DNA from: Pseudomonas sp. KBW05
Lineage (GTDB): Bacteria; Pseudomonadota; Gammaproteobacteria; Pseudomonadales; Pseudomonadaceae
Direction of reading: 5' to 3'
NCBI RefSeq assembly: GCF_003852405.1
Contig: NZ_QAJM01000016.1
Span: 97,054 to 161,053, forward strand
DNA length: 64,000 nucleotides
The translations under genes and the position numbers were made by a program. The notes beneath the pieces were generated by a model. It saw nothing but the letters and a program-made list of their open reading frames with translations. It had not been told where the DNA came from and searched no databases. Shown in pieces: positions 26,336 to 37,026 of this stretch. Within the stretch, counting starts at the first letter, position 1, and every line of letters starts with the position of its first letter.

Positions 26336-27313
26336 ATGAAAGCTGTGCTGTGCAAAGCCTTCGGCCCTGCCGAAACCCTGGTGCTGGAAGAGGTCGCCAG
26401 CCCAGCGATCAAGAAGAACGAGATCCTGCTGGACGTGCATGCCGCCGGGGTCAACTTCCCGGACACCTTGATCATCGAGGGCAAGTACCAGTTCAAGCCG
26501 CCCTTCCCGTTCTCGCCAGGTGGCGAGGCGGCGGGCGTGGTCGGTGAAGTCGGCGAGAAGGTCAGCCACCTCAAGGTCGGCGACCGGGTCATGGCCCTGA
26601 CCGGCTGGGGCAGCTTTGCCGAGCAGGTCGCGGTGCCGGGCTACAACGTGCTGCCGATCCCGCCGAGCATGGACTTCAACACCGCCGCCGCCTTCAGCAT
26701 GACCTACGGCACTTCAATGCACGCGTTGAAACAACGCGCCCACCTGCAACCCGGCGAAACCCTGCTGGTGCTCGGCGCCTCCGGTGGCGTAGGCCTGGCC
26801 GCCGTGGAAATCGGCAAGGCCATGGGCGCCCGCGTGATCGCCGCCGCCAGCAGCGCCGACAAACTTGCGGTGGCCAAGGCGGCCGGCGCCGATGAGTTGA
26901 TCAACTACAGCGAAACTAGCCTGAAAGACGAGATCAAGCGCCTCACCGACGGCAACGGCGCCGATGTGATCTACGACCCGGTGGGTGGCGACCTGTTCGA
27001 CCAGGCCATCCGCAGCATCGCCTGGAACGGGCGCTTGCTGGTGGTGGGCTTTGCCAGCGGGCGCATTCCCGAGCTGCCGGTGAACCTGGCGTTGCTCAAG
27101 GGCGCGGCAGTGGTCGGGGTGTTCTGGGGCTCGTTTGCCCAGCGCCAGCCGCAGGATAATGCGGCGAATTTCCAGCAGCTGTTTACCTGGTATGGCGAGG
27201 GCAAGTTGAAGCCGTTGGTGTCGCAGGTGTATCCCCTGGAGCAGGCGGCCCAGGCGATCAATAACCTGGGGCAGCGCCGGGCGGTCGGGAAAGTCGTCGT
27301 CCAAACCCGATAA
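26336..27313 (+). CDS. NADPH:quinone oxidoreductase family protein (MDR superfamily, zinc-free)
   Basis: 325 residues from MKAVLCKAFGP. Medium-chain dehydrogenase fold: GroES-like N-terminal half (about 1-125, with GVNFPDTLIIEGKYQFKPPFPFSPGGEAAGVV), then a Rossmann NADPH site LVLGASGGVGLAAVEIGKAMGARVI. The zinc-binding Cys/His set of alcohol dehydrogenases is missing, as in QOR-type enzymes. Likely reduces quinones or enones. An upstream ATG at 26270 is rejected because the fold begins at MKAVLC. Confidence 0.9.
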   Translation: MKAVLCKAFGPAETLVLEEVASPAIKKNEILLDVHAAGVNFPDTLIIEGKYQFKPPFPFSPGGEAAGVVGEVGEKVSHLKVGDRVMALTGWGSFAEQVAVPGYNVLPIPPSMDFNTAAAFSMTYGTSMHALKQRAHLQPGETLLVLGASGGVGLAAVEIGKAMGARVIAAASSADKLAVAKAAGADELINYSETSLKDEIKRLTDGNGADVIYDPVGGDLFDQAIRSIAWNGRLLVVGFASGRIPELPVNLALLKGAAVVGVFWGSFAQRQPQDNAANFQQLFTWYGEGKLKPLVSQVYPLEQAAQAINNLGQRRAVGKVVVQTR

Positions 27314-27333
27314 CAGCTTTGAAATGCAATCAG

Positions 27334-27423
27334 TGTGGGAGCGGGCTTGCTCGCGAAAGCGGTGTGTCAGTCAATACATTCAGTGACTGATCCACCGCTT
27401 TCGCGAGCAAGCCCGCTCCCACA
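27334..27423. repeat. REP inverted-repeat pair
   Basis: Standard pair: GTGGGAGCGGGCTTGCTCGC then its reverse complement, about 45 bases between, 20 bases after the oxidoreductase stop. Confidence 0.9.
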
Positions 27424-27479
27424 TTTGATCTGCTTTGATCTCAAGAATTGATAACGACCCACACTTATCCATTCGCGAC

Positions 27480-27497
27480 ATGTTCGTAAGAGAACAT
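27480..27497. promoter_or_regulatory. GlpR-like operator 1 upstream of glpT
   Basis: ATGTTCGTAAGAGAACAT: perfect 6-base arms, 15 of 18 positions agreeing with the E. coli GlpR consensus (ATGTTCGWTAACGAACAT). It lies 109 bases before the glpT start. GlpR represses glycerol-3-phosphate genes, so the context supports the call. Confidence 0.6.
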
Positions 27498-27541
27498 GCA
27501 CTTGCGCTCATTTCCTGTGTTTGCAGATAAGAGGCGATGCT

Positions 27542-27559
27542 ATTTTCGGTAACGAAACT
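27542..27559. promoter_or_regulatory. GlpR-like operator 2 upstream of glpT
   Basis: ATTTTCGGTAACGAAACT: 14 of 18 positions match the E. coli GlpR consensus, with the core TTCGGTAACGAA matching 11 of 12. It is 62 bases from operator 1, about six DNA turns, and 47 bases from the glpT start. Confidence 0.5.
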
Positions 27560-27605
27560 GTAACATTCGCATCCGCAGTCAAAACAAGAAATTTGGAGCT
27601 CTTGA

Positions 27606-28943
27606 ATGTTTGCTTTCTTTCGTCCTGCCGCACATCAGGCGCCCCTGCCTGAAGAAAAAATAGACAGCACTTACCGACGCCTGCGCTGGCAGATCTTCGC
27701 CGGTATTTTCTTCGGTTACGCCGGCTACTACCTGCTGCGCAAAAACTTCTCCCTGGCCATGCCCTACTTGATCGACGAGGGTTATACCCGTGGCGAACTG
27801 GGCTTGGCGATGTCGGCCATCGCGATTGCCTACGGCCTGTCCAAGTTCCTCATGGGCCTGGTGTCCGACCGCTCCAATCCACGCTACTTCCTGCCCTTCG
27901 GCCTGCTGGTTTCAGCGGGTGTGATGTTCATTTTCGGTTTCGCACCTTGGGCAACGTCCAGCGTGACCATGATGTTCATTTTGCTGTTCATCAACGGCTG
28001 GGCCCAAGGCATGGGCTGGCCGCCAAGTGGGCGGACCATGGTGCACTGGTGGTCGCAGAAAGAACGCGGTGGCGTGGTGTCGGTATGGAACGTGGCGCAT
28101 AACGTCGGTGGCGGCCTGATCGGCCCGCTGTTCCTGCTCGGCATGGCGTGGTTCAACGACTGGCACGCGGCGTTCTACGTGCCGGCTACCGTGGCGTTGG
28201 CCGTGGCGGCGTTTGCCTTCATCACCATGCGCGACACCCCGCAGTCGGTCGGCCTGCCGCCGATCGAGAAGTACAAGAACGACTACCCGGAAGGCTACGA
28301 CGCCAGCCACGAAGACGAATTCAGCGCCAAGGAAATCTTCGTCAAGTACGTGCTGCGCAACAAAATGCTTTGGTACATCGCCTTCGCCAACGTCTTCGTC
28401 TACCTGCTGCGCTACGGCGTGCTGGACTGGGCGCCGACGTACCTCAAGGAAGCCAAGCACTTCACCGTTGACAAGTCGTCGTGGGCGTACTTCTTCTACG
28501 AGTGGGCGGGTATTCCGGGCACGCTGCTGTGCGGCTGGATGTCGGACAAGATCTTCCGTGGCAACCGTGGCCTGACCGGTATCGTGTTCATGGCGTTGGT
28601 GACGGTCGCGACCCTGGTGTACTGGCTCAACCCGCCGGGCAACCCGATGGTCGACATGATCGCGCTGTTCTCCATCGGCTTCCTGATCTACGGCCCGGTG
28701 ATGTTGATCGGCCTGCAGGCGCTGGAGTTGGCACCGAAGAAAGCCGCCGGTACGGCCGCGGGCTTCACAGGCCTGTTCGGTTACCTGGGCGGTTCGGTGG
28801 CGGCGAGTGCGGCCATGGGCTACACCGTGGACCACTTCGGCTGGGACGGTGGTTTTGTCCTGCTGATCGGCGCGTGTGTGCTGGCGATTGCGTTCCTGAT
28901 CCCCACGCTGTGGCACACCAACAGCGTCAGTTCGGCGCGTTAA
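27606..28943 (+). CDS. glpT: Glycerol-3-phosphate transporter
   Basis: 445 residues, 12 membrane helices, MFS organophosphate:phosphate antiporter. The substrate-site residues known from E. coli GlpT occur at the same numbers here: Arg45 and Lys46 ([10 protein letters not shown]), His165 ([10 protein letters not shown]) and Arg269 (VYLLRYG). The central loop ([20 protein letters not shown]) is acidic and cytoplasmic. GGAGC lies 6 bases before the start. Its stop codon overlaps that of the convergent ChaC-like gene. Confidence 0.95.
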   Translation: MFAFFRPAAHQAPLPEEKIDSTYRRLRWQIFAGIFFGYAGYYLLRKNFSLAMPYLIDEGYTRGELGLAMSAIAIAYGLSKFLMGLVSDRSNPRYFLPFGLLVSAGVMFIFGFAPWATSSVTMMFILLFINGWAQGMGWPPSGRTMVHWWSQKERGGVVSVWNVAHNVGGGLIGPLFLLGMAWFNDWHAAFYVPATVALAVAAFAFITMRDTPQSVGLPPIEKYKNDYPEGYDASHEDEFSAKEIFVKYVLRNKMLWYIAFANVFVYLLRYGVLDWAPTYLKEAKHFTVDKSSWAYFFYEWAGIPGTLLCGWMSDKIFRGNRGLTGIVFMALVTVATLVYWLNPPGNPMVDMIALFSIGFLIYGPVMLIGLQALELAPKKAAGTAAGFTGLFGYLGGSVAASAAMGYTVDHFGWDGGFVLLIGACVLAIAFLIPTLWHTNSVSSAR

Positions 28944-29593
28944 CCGCCTGAACAATCCTTTGCACAACGCTTGAGCCGCGCCTCCAGATTCTTATCTGGC
29001 ATGGCGTGGCTACGCAGGGCGTTGACGGTCTGCTCGACATAATCGCGCGTAGTGCCGTAACGCCCGCAAGCGCTTTGCAACACGTGGTTCAGCACAATGT
29101 CCGGCAAGTTGCCGGCGTAGCTGGGCAAGTGCCGCTCCAACACAAACCCCAACGCCTGCACCTGACTGCCATCTTCCAGACGGCAGCTGAGCCAGTGTGG
29201 CCGGTACGAGGGATAGGGCATTTCGCGGCACCACAGGGCGTACAGCGAGGCTTCCAGCTGATCTTCCGGCAAGCGGTAGGCAAACCCGCTGCACGAGCCG
29301 CCGCGATCCAGGCCAAACACCAAGCCCGGCACTTCCGGCGTGCCCCGATGCTCGTGGGACCACAAATACAGGCCCCGGTGATAACCGTGGACCCGTGCCC
29401 GCACCCGTTGCGTCGAGGAACATTCCGGGCGCCAGATCAGCGAACCGTAAGCAAAAAGCCAGACCGGCCCACCCTTGTGCCGGCCCATGGTGGCCTGCAT
29501 CGAGCTCATCAACTGTTCGTGAGTGAGTTGCGGCCCCAGATCGAGCCGCGGAGGGTAAGCCAATTGCATAAGATCGGATTCAATAACGGTCAT
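28940..29593 (-). CDS. ChaC-like gamma-glutamylcyclotransferase
   Basis: 217 residues. ChaC enzymes cleave glutathione to 5-oxoproline and Cys-Gly. The substrate loop [11 protein letters not shown] (YGSLIW at 49-54) and a candidate catalytic Glu124 in [10 protein letters not shown] are present, along with [27 protein letters not shown]. It begins 26 bases after the TonB-dependent receptor gene on the same strand, so they appear to form an operon, which is unusual for this enzyme. Confidence 0.88.
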   Translation of the reverse strand: MTVIESDLMQLAYPPRLDLGPQLTHEQLMSSMQATMGRHKGGPVWLFAYGSLIWRPECSSTQRVRARVHGYHRGLYLWSHEHRGTPEVPGLVFGLDRGGSCSGFAYRLPEDQLEASLYALWCREMPYPSYRPHWLSCRLEDGSQVQALGFVLERHLPSYAGNLPDIVLNHVLQSACGRYGTTRDYVEQTVNALRSHAMPDKNLEARLKRCAKDCSGG

Positions 29594-29619
29594 GGCAGAT
29601 CGCTTAGGTCTCCTGTTTG

Positions 29620-32007
29620 TTACCAGTTGTAAGCAACTTTACCGTAATAAAACGCGCCGCTGTAACCGTACGGCGAAAAAGTGCTATAGGCGAGGTTGCC
29701 GCCGCTGCTGGCGAACGCGTTGACCTTTTCCGGGTACTTGTCGGTGACGTTGTCGCCGCCCAGGGTGAAGGTCCAGTTGTGCAATTTGTAGTCTGCCGAC
29801 AGGTCCAGCACCCACGCCGCCTTGAAGGTCTGGTCGTTGACCTTGTCCGCCTGATAGCTGGTGAATTCACCATAGCGCACCAAATTGCTGTGCAGCGCCC
29901 AATTGCCGAAGGTGAAGTCGTTGCCCAGGCTCAGCTTGTGTTCCGGCGTGGTGTCGCCGAGCAAGCCGCTTTTCTCGCGACGGTCCACGCGCACCAGGTT
30001 GGCGCCGAGGCTGTCGAGGATCGCCGGGTTGGCCTTCACGTCCGTGACTTTGGTGTGGTTGTAGTTGTAGCCCACGGTGCTGTTCCAGCGGATGCCGTTA
30101 TCGAACTGGTAGCGATAATTGGCCACCAGGTCGACGCCGTCGGTGCTGGTGTCGGTGGCGTTGGTGAAGTAGCGGGCGGTGGTGTAGTTGATGTTGCCGA
30201 CGCCGTTGGCTTGCAGGTAGGCCTGGGTCGCCGGGCTCAGGTTGAGGTTGGACGACAGGCTGATGCGGTCGCGAATATCGATGCGGTACACATCCACCGT
30301 GAGCGTCAGGTCATCGGCGGGCTCCAGCACCAGGCCAAGGCTGTAGTTGCGCGATTTCTCGGCCTTCAGGTCTTCTGCGCCGAGCAGGCGCGCGACCTGG
30401 CTGGAGGCCGGGAATGTGCCGGCCTCGCGGATTTCGCTGCCGATCAGTTGGGACGAGGTAAACGCAAAGTTCTGCTGGGCCAGGGACGGCGCGCGGAAGC
30501 CGTTGGAGATACTGCCGCGCAAGGCCACTTGCGGGGTGAAGTCGTAGCGCGCCGACAGCGAACCGCTGACGTTGGAGCCGAAGTCACTGTAATCCTCATG
30601 CCGCACGGCGGCCGAGGCGCTGAGTTTTTCGGTGAAGTTGGTTTCCAGGTCCAGGTACTGCGCCCAGTTGTGCCGCGAACTGCTGCCGGCGTCAGCCGCA
30701 CGGAAGCCGCCGAGGCCCGAACTGCCGCTCTGGTAGTAGGACGCGGCGTCGCCCGCTTCGATTTCATAGCCCTGGCGCAGGTATTCGCCGCCAAACGCCA
30801 CGGACACCGGATACGGCAGGAAGCCCACGTCGAATTCACGGGACAGGTCGAGGCTGACCTGCTTCTGGTCGTTGCTCAGGGTGCCGTTGTCGAACTTGCG
30901 TGGTGTGGCCAGGCCCAGTGAGGTGTTGATGGTTTCGGTACTGAGTTCGTACTGGTTCTTGCCGTAGTTAGCCGACAGGTCGTAATGCCAGTCATAGGCC
31001 AGCAACCCGCGCAGGCCTACCACCAGCGAGGTGTCTTCGAGGTTGCCCTTGATCAGCGGCAGGTAGCCGTTGGGGTTGAGCGCCGCGATATTGTTGGACG
31101 CATTGCTCGCGCGGTAGAACGCCGCCGTCTCGCCACGCCGCTTGCTGTAGCCGCCGAAGCTGTAGAACTCGGCCGCATCGTTGAAGGCATATTCGGAATT
31201 GAACTGGAATTTGCCTTCATTGGTCGCCGGCTCGCCCTGGCGGAACACCTGCTGGCCATAGGTGGTGGAGCCAATGCTGGCGGCGCGGTAATCCTTGCCG
31301 GCACGGTTGGTGTAATCGTTGTCGGCGCCTTCGCCGGAAAGGCTGATAAAACCGTTGTCACCCAGCGCCAGCCCGGTGTTGCCGCTGATGTTGCGCTGGA
31401 TGCCGTCGCCCTTCTTGTACTGGCCGAACTTGCTGGAGATCGAGCCGCCATGGTCGGCGTGCTTGAGGATCACGTTGATCACCCCGGCAATCGCGTCCGA
31501 ACCGTAGCGCGCCGAGGCGCCGTCGCGCAGCACTTCGATATGGTCCACCGCCGACAGCGGGATCGCGTTCAGGTCCGCCGGGGCCGAGCCACGGCCCACC
31601 GCGCCGCCGAGATTGACGAAGGCGCTGGTGTGACGGCGCTTGCCGTTGACCAGCACCAGCACCTGATCCGGCGACAGCCCGCGCAACTGCGCCGGGCGCA
31701 CCAGTTCGGCGCCGTCCACCAGGCTTGGGCGTGGGAAGTTGATCGACGGGATCAGGCGCGCCAATACCGCACCCAACTCATCGGAGCCGGTGCTGCGCAG
31801 GGTATCGCCAGAGATCACATCCACCGGCGACAGCGAAGCGCTGGCGGTGCGCTCCTGGGCGCGGGTGCCGGTGACGATCACGGTGTCGAGTTTAGGTGCA
31901 TCAGTGGCCGAAGTTTCGGCGGCAAAGACTGGATTGAAGCCAACGGCGGTCAGCAAATTGGCCGACAAAATCGCCGCGTACAGCGTGTGTTGCTTGTAAC
32001 TCCCCAT
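29620..32007 (-). CDS. TonB-dependent outer-membrane receptor
   Basis: 795 residues. Signal peptide to about residue 29 (VGFNPVFA), a TonB box-like LDTVIVTGTRAQERT at about 39-53, a plug domain with QLRGLSPDQVLVLVNGKRRHTS and HIEVLRDGASARYGSDAIAGVINVIL, and a 22-strand barrel from about residue 190 with a C-terminal aromatic (KVAYNW). Imports a large or scarce nutrient with energy from TonB. No adjacent sigma/anti-sigma pair or siderophore gene. The ligand is unknown; the co-transcribed ChaC suggests a gamma-glutamyl compound as one idea. Confidence 0.93.
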   Translation of the reverse strand: MGSYKQHTLYAAILSANLLTAVGFNPVFAAETSATDAPKLDTVIVTGTRAQERTASASLSPVDVISGDTLRSTGSDELGAVLARLIPSINFPRPSLVDGAELVRPAQLRGLSPDQVLVLVNGKRRHTSAFVNLGGAVGRGSAPADLNAIPLSAVDHIEVLRDGASARYGSDAIAGVINVILKHADHGGSISSKFGQYKKGDGIQRNISGNTGLALGDNGFISLSGEGADNDYTNRAGKDYRAASIGSTTYGQQVFRQGEPATNEGKFQFNSEYAFNDAAEFYSFGGYSKRRGETAAFYRASNASNNIAALNPNGYLPLIKGNLEDTSLVVGLRGLLAYDWHYDLSANYGKNQYELSTETINTSLGLATPRKFDNGTLSNDQKQVSLDLSREFDVGFLPYPVSVAFGGEYLRQGYEIEAGDAASYYQSGSSGLGGFRAADAGSSSRHNWAQYLDLETNFTEKLSASAAVRHEDYSDFGSNVSGSLSARYDFTPQVALRGSISNGFRAPSLAQQNFAFTSSQLIGSEIREAGTFPASSQVARLLGAEDLKAEKSRNYSLGLVLEPADDLTLTVDVYRIDIRDRISLSSNLNLSPATQAYLQANGVGNINYTTARYFTNATDTSTDGVDLVANYRYQFDNGIRWNSTVGYNYNHTKVTDVKANPAILDSLGANLVRVDRREKSGLLGDTTPEHKLSLGNDFTFGNWALHSNLVRYGEFTSYQADKVNDQTFKAAWVLDLSADYKLHNWTFTLGGDNVTDKYPEKVNAFASSGGNLAYSTFSPYGYSGAFYYGKVAYNW

Positions 32008-32335
32008 ACCGCTCCCCTTGGAATCAAGACTCAGAACGTCATGCTCTGAATGCGTACGATCGATCCGGCTGGCGGGCGGTGGCGGTCAGTTATTGGTGTT
32101 TGGCAGAAAGTCGGTAGTCCGTTGTTATATAGCTTAATGATATTTATGTAACAAATTAAATACCTTTAAAGCATAAGCGAATGCATAAGCAAACGGCTCC
32201 ATTCGTCAGGATTGCGCGTGCCAATCCCGCTACTTTCAGCCCCGGTTCAGCCTGGGAACGCGTCAAGCCGTCAAAATAGCGTGCACACATCGACCCACTT
32301 AGCCGCCCATCAAACCGACTATCGAGGTCGTACCC
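32008..32335. other. 328-base gap with divergent promoters
   Basis: Between the TonB receptor (minus) and the PagP-like gene (plus). The part from about 32105 to 32200 is AT-rich compared with the surroundings and holds TATATAGCTTAATGATATTTAT, which contains a loose (11 of 19) match to a Fur box and TATAAC on the minus strand as a possible -10. No gene or structured RNA seen. Confidence 0.4.
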
Positions 32336-32818
32336 ATGAAAAAATTCCGATTGCCGGGCCTGCTGTTCCTGGCCCAGGCCACCACTGCACTGGCGGGCGA
32401 AGCGCCGGTTACCGACGATGACAAAGGCTTCTGGTACGCGCAGACCAGCGTCTACACCCGGCACTTCGCGCCCGACCCCGAGCACAACAACCATCAGGAC
32501 CTGATTGGCCTGGAGCGCAATGAGGCCTCAGGCTTTGTGTATGGCGGGGCAACGTTTCGCAACTCGTTCAGGCAGCGCTCGTACTACGCGTATGCGGGCA
32601 AGCGCTACGATATGGCCGACTATCCGGTGTACCTGAAGCTGACAGGCGGGGCGATCCAGGGTTATCGCGGCAAGTACCGCGACAAGATCCCGTTGAACCG
32701 TTTTGGCGTGGCGCCGGTGATCATTCCATCGGTGGGCGCCCATTACGGGCCGGTGGCGGCGGAGTTGGTGTTGTTGGGGTTCAATGCGGCGATGGTGACG
32801 ACTGGCGTGCGTTTCTGA
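32336..32818 (+). CDS. PagP-like outer-membrane beta-barrel protein
   Basis: 160 residues with a signal peptide (MKKFRLPGLLFLAQATTALAG). The mature protein of about 140 residues resembles lipid A palmitoyltransferase PagP in layout: an early amphipathic segment with His (YAQTSVYTRHFAP), GGATFRNSF at the place of the PagP Asp-Ser pair, and a final VGAHYGPVAAELVLLG plus C-terminal RF as in PagP (VGYGPVTFQM ... MRFQF). Only Ser of the Asp-Ser pair is kept (Asn-Ser). Homologues are sometimes labelled glycerol-3-phosphate transporter, which the sequence does not support. PagP function is a reasoned guess. Confidence 0.6.
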   Translation: MKKFRLPGLLFLAQATTALAGEAPVTDDDKGFWYAQTSVYTRHFAPDPEHNNHQDLIGLERNEASGFVYGGATFRNSFRQRSYYAYAGKRYDMADYPVYLKLTGGAIQGYRGKYRDKIPLNRFGVAPVIIPSVGAHYGPVAAELVLLGFNAAMVTTGVRF

Positions 32819-32839
32819 CCCTGACACGACACAAACCAA

Positions 32840-32946
32840 TGTGGGAGCTGGCTTGTGTGGGAGCGGGCTTGCTCGCGAAAGCGGTGTGTCAGTCAATACA
32901 TTCGGTGACTGGTCCACCGCATTCGCGAGCAAGCCCGCTCCCACAG
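32840..32946. repeat. REP inverted-repeat pair with extra left half
   Basis: A truncated variant unit (TGTGGGAGCTGGCT) directly precedes a full pair of GTGGGAGCGGGCTTGCTCGC arms. Found between the convergent PagP-like and ferredoxin reductase genes. Confidence 0.9.
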
Positions 32947-32963
32947 GGTTTCAGCGTAAGGCT

Positions 32964-33932
32964 TCAGGGGCGGGGGGCGTAGGCAAATACGTCAGCACGC
33001 ATCTGGTGCGCATCCATCCCCGCCTCGACCAGCGCATCCAAGGTGCCGTAGATCATCGCCGGTGAACCGCTGGCGTAGACGTGCACGGCCTTGAGGTCGC
33101 TGATGTCTTCGCACACCGCTTCATGCAGCAACCCGCAACGCCCTTCCCAGCCGCACAGATCGCTGACGACCTTGTGCAGGAACAGATTGGGCAGTTGCTG
33201 CCACTGGTCCCAGTGTTCGATCTCGTAGAAGTCTTCCGGGCGACGCACGCCCCAGTACAGGTGCACCGGGTGCTTGAAGCCGGAAGCACGGCAATGTTCG
33301 ATCAGGCTGTGCATCTGCGCCATGCCGGTGCCGGCGGCGATCAATACCAGCGGCCCGTCCGGCAGTTCGGCCAGGTGGGTGTCGCCAAAGGGCAGTTCGA
33401 TGCGCGCCATCTGGTCGCGCTGCAGTTGGGCCAGCAGGCTGCGGGCGCTGTCTTCGCGGGCCAGCACATGCAGTTCCAGCTCGCGCCCGCCGTGGGGCGC
33501 CGACGCCAGGGAGAACGCCGACTTCTCGCCATTCTCCCGTTCGATCATCAGGTATTGCCCGGCGTGGTAACGCACCGCCTTGCCGGCCGGCGCGCGCAGG
33601 CGCACGCGCCACACGTCGCCACCGACGTCCACGCACTCGCTCAATTGGCACGACAACTTGCGCAACGGCAACTCTCCCGGCGCCAGCACGCCATCCCACA
33701 GCACGATGCAATCTTCCAGCGGCTCGGCAATGCAAGTGTAGAACTCACCGTGGTCGCGCACCTCACCGGCTTGCTGCACCCGGCCTTCCACCAGCAGCGC
33801 GGCACACACGTGGCACACGCCGTTGCGACAGGCCTGGGGGCATTCGTAGCCCAGGCGGCGCGCGCCTTCGAGGATTCGCTCGCCGGGGACCAGCTCCAGG
33901 ATGGCGCCGGAAGGTTGCAGGGTTACACGCAT
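32964..33932 (-). CDS. 2Fe-2S ferredoxin-NAD(P)H reductase (AscD-like)
   Basis: 322 residues from MRVTLQPSG; the start overlaps the ubiD stop by one base (TGATG). N-terminal plant-type ferredoxin with cysteines in YECPQACRNGVCHVC and FYTCIAEP, then an FNR module: FAD-binding near residues 105-190 (YLMIERENGEKSAFSLASAP) and NAD(P)H-binding GPLVLIAAGTGMAQMHSLIEH. This is the layout of CDP-6-deoxy-glucoseen reductases, but no deoxysugar genes are near. Translational coupling to ubiD suggests it serves electron transfer there. Confidence 0.88.
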   Translation of the reverse strand: MRVTLQPSGAILELVPGERILEGARRLGYECPQACRNGVCHVCAALLVEGRVQQAGEVRDHGEFYTCIAEPLEDCIVLWDGVLAPGELPLRKLSCQLSECVDVGGDVWRVRLRAPAGKAVRYHAGQYLMIERENGEKSAFSLASAPHGGRELELHVLAREDSARSLLAQLQRDQMARIELPFGDTHLAELPDGPLVLIAAGTGMAQMHSLIEHCRASGFKHPVHLYWGVRRPEDFYEIEHWDQWQQLPNLFLHKVVSDLCGWEGRCGLLHEAVCEDISDLKAVHVYASGSPAMIYGTLDALVEAGMDAHQMRADVFAYAPRP

Positions 33933-35398
33933 CAATCTATTCCCAATTCTTTCCACATGGCATCGACACGGGCCGTGACGGCTTCATCCTTGACGATCAC
34001 CCGGCCCCACTCGCGGGTGGTTTCACCCGGCCACTTGTGCGTAGCGTCCAGGCCCATCTTCGAGCCCAGGCCTGACACCGGCGAGGCGAAGTCGAGGTAG
34101 TCGATCGGCGTGTTGTCGATCATCACCGTATCGCGCTTGGGATCCATGCGCGTGGTGATGGCCCAGATCACGTCGTTCCAGTCGCGGGCGTTGATATCGT
34201 CGTCGGTGACGATAACGAACTTGGTGTACATGAACTGTCGCAAAAACGACCACACACCCAGCATTACCCGCTTGGCATGGCCCGGGTACGACTTCTTCAT
34301 GGTCACGATGGCCATGCGGTACGAGCAGCCTTCGGGCGGCAGGTAGAAGTCGGTGATTTCCGGAAATTGCTTTTGCAGGATCGGCACAAACACTTCGTTG
34401 AGCGCCACGCCGAGGATCGCCGGCTCATCCGGTGGACGGCCGGTGTAGGTACTGTGGTAGATCGGCTTGATCCGATGGGTGATGCGCTCGACGGTGAACA
34501 CCGGGAAGCTGTCGACTTCGTTGTAGTAGCCGGTATGGTCGCCGTAAGGGCCTTCATCGGCCATTTCACCCGGGTGAATCACACCTTCAAGGATGATTTC
34601 GGCAGTGGCCGGCACTTGCAGGTCGTTGCCACGGCACTTCACCAGTTCGGTGCGGTTACCGCGCAGCAGGCCGGCGAAGGCGTATTCGGACAGGCTGTCA
34701 GGCACCGGGGTCACGGCGCCGAGGATGGTGGCTGGGTCGGCGCCGAGGGCGACCGAGACCGGGAACGGCTGGCCCGGGTGCTTCTCGCACCACTCGCGAT
34801 AGTCCAGCGCGCCGCCACGGTGGCTCAGCCAACGCATGATCACCTTGTTGCGGCCGATCACTTGCTGGCGGTAGATGCCGAGGTTCTGACGGTCCTTGTT
34901 CGGGCCTTTGGTGACGGTCAGGCCCCAGGTGATCAGCGGGCCGACATCGCCGGGCCAGCAGGTCTGCACCGGGAGCATGGCCAGGTCGACGTCATCGCCT
35001 TCGATGACCACTTCCTGGCACACCGCGTCTTTGACCACCTTGGGCGCCATGGCAATGATCTTGCGGAAGATCGGCAGCTTCGACCAAGCGTCCTTCAGGC
35101 CCTTGGGCGGCTCAGGTTCTTTGAGGAAGGCCAGCAGCTTGCCGATTTCGCGCAGTTCGCTGACCGATTCGGCGCCCATGCCAAAGGCCACGCGCTCAGG
35201 CGTGCCGAACAGGTTGCCGAGCACCGGAATGTCATAGCCGGTCGGGTTTTCGAACAGCAGCGCCGGGCCCTTGTTGCGCAGGGTACGGTCGCAAATCTCA
35301 GTCATTTCCAGCACCGGGGACACCGGCATCTGAATACGTTTCAACTCTCCGCGCTGCTCAAGTTGCTGCACGAAATCCCGAAGATCCTTGAATTTCAT
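33932..35398 (-). CDS. ubiD: UbiD decarboxylase of ubiquinone synthesis
   Basis: 488 residues from [10 protein letters not shown]. Uses prenylated FMN (made by UbiX) to remove the carboxyl group of 3-octaprenyl-4-hydroxybenzoate. Family marks: [33 protein letters not shown], the conserved [19 protein letters not shown] stretch with the Glu of the Glu-Arg-Glu network, and [18 protein letters not shown]. An upstream ATG at 35509 lies in the rho terminator and is rejected. It is followed by the reductase gene with a 1-base overlap. Confidence 0.95.
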   Translation of the reverse strand: MKFKDLRDFVQQLEQRGELKRIQMPVSPVLEMTEICDRTLRNKGPALLFENPTGYDIPVLGNLFGTPERVAFGMGAESVSELREIGKLLAFLKEPEPPKGLKDAWSKLPIFRKIIAMAPKVVKDAVCQEVVIEGDDVDLAMLPVQTCWPGDVGPLITWGLTVTKGPNKDRQNLGIYRQQVIGRNKVIMRWLSHRGGALDYREWCEKHPGQPFPVSVALGADPATILGAVTPVPDSLSEYAFAGLLRGNRTELVKCRGNDLQVPATAEIILEGVIHPGEMADEGPYGDHTGYYNEVDSFPVFTVERITHRIKPIYHSTYTGRPPDEPAILGVALNEVFVPILQKQFPEITDFYLPPEGCSYRMAIVTMKKSYPGHAKRVMLGVWSFLRQFMYTKFVIVTDDDINARDWNDVIWAITTRMDPKRDTVMIDNTPIDYLDFASPVSGLGSKMGLDATHKWPGETTREWGRVIVKDEAVTARVDAMWKELGID

Positions 35399-35480
35399 TA
35401 ACCATGCCACCCGTAAAATAGGCGTACATCCTACCTGCTCCGAGGGGTATTTGGCTGCCGGGCGCTGAAAAAGCGGGCGC

Positions 35481-35511
35481 AAAAAAAATGGCGCCCCTGA
35501 GGGCGCCATTC
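35481..35511 (-). terminator. Rho-independent terminator of rho
   Basis: On the minus strand: ATGGCGCC, loop, GGCGCCAT, then eight Ts (plus-strand A8 at 35481-35488). A strong intrinsic terminator after the Rho gene itself. Confidence 0.9.
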
Positions 35512-35532
35512 TTTAGGACCTGAAACGCGGTA

Positions 35533-36792
<1,260 letters not shown>

Positions 36793-36988
36793 ATAGGAAT
36801 GACGTAATCATTTATGGAGGGGGGAAATTAAGCTTTTGGCTTAATGAGGCCGCGCCGCAGAGAAGGCGACAGGATCGCGTACTAATCGAAAAGGAGTGCG
36901 TCGGCGACGGCATGCAGGGGGCAGTGGAGAAACCAGTGCGGGGCCGAATGTACCACCTGAGTTTCGGAGCGTCTAGCCCTGTTTCACG

Positions 36989-37018
36989 AAAAAGCCCCGC
37001 AATTTGCGGGGCTTTTTT
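36989..37018 (-). terminator. Rho-independent terminator of trxA
   Basis: AAAAAGCCCCGC, loop AATTT, GCGGGGCTTTTTT: a 10-bp GC stem with T-runs on either strand, nine bases after the trxA stop. Confidence 0.9.
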
Positions 37019-37026
37019 GACGACGT

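Noticed and set aside
32105-32200. Fur box for the TonB-dependent receptor
   Set aside because: The best match is about 11 of 19 in an AT-rich stretch, which is near chance.
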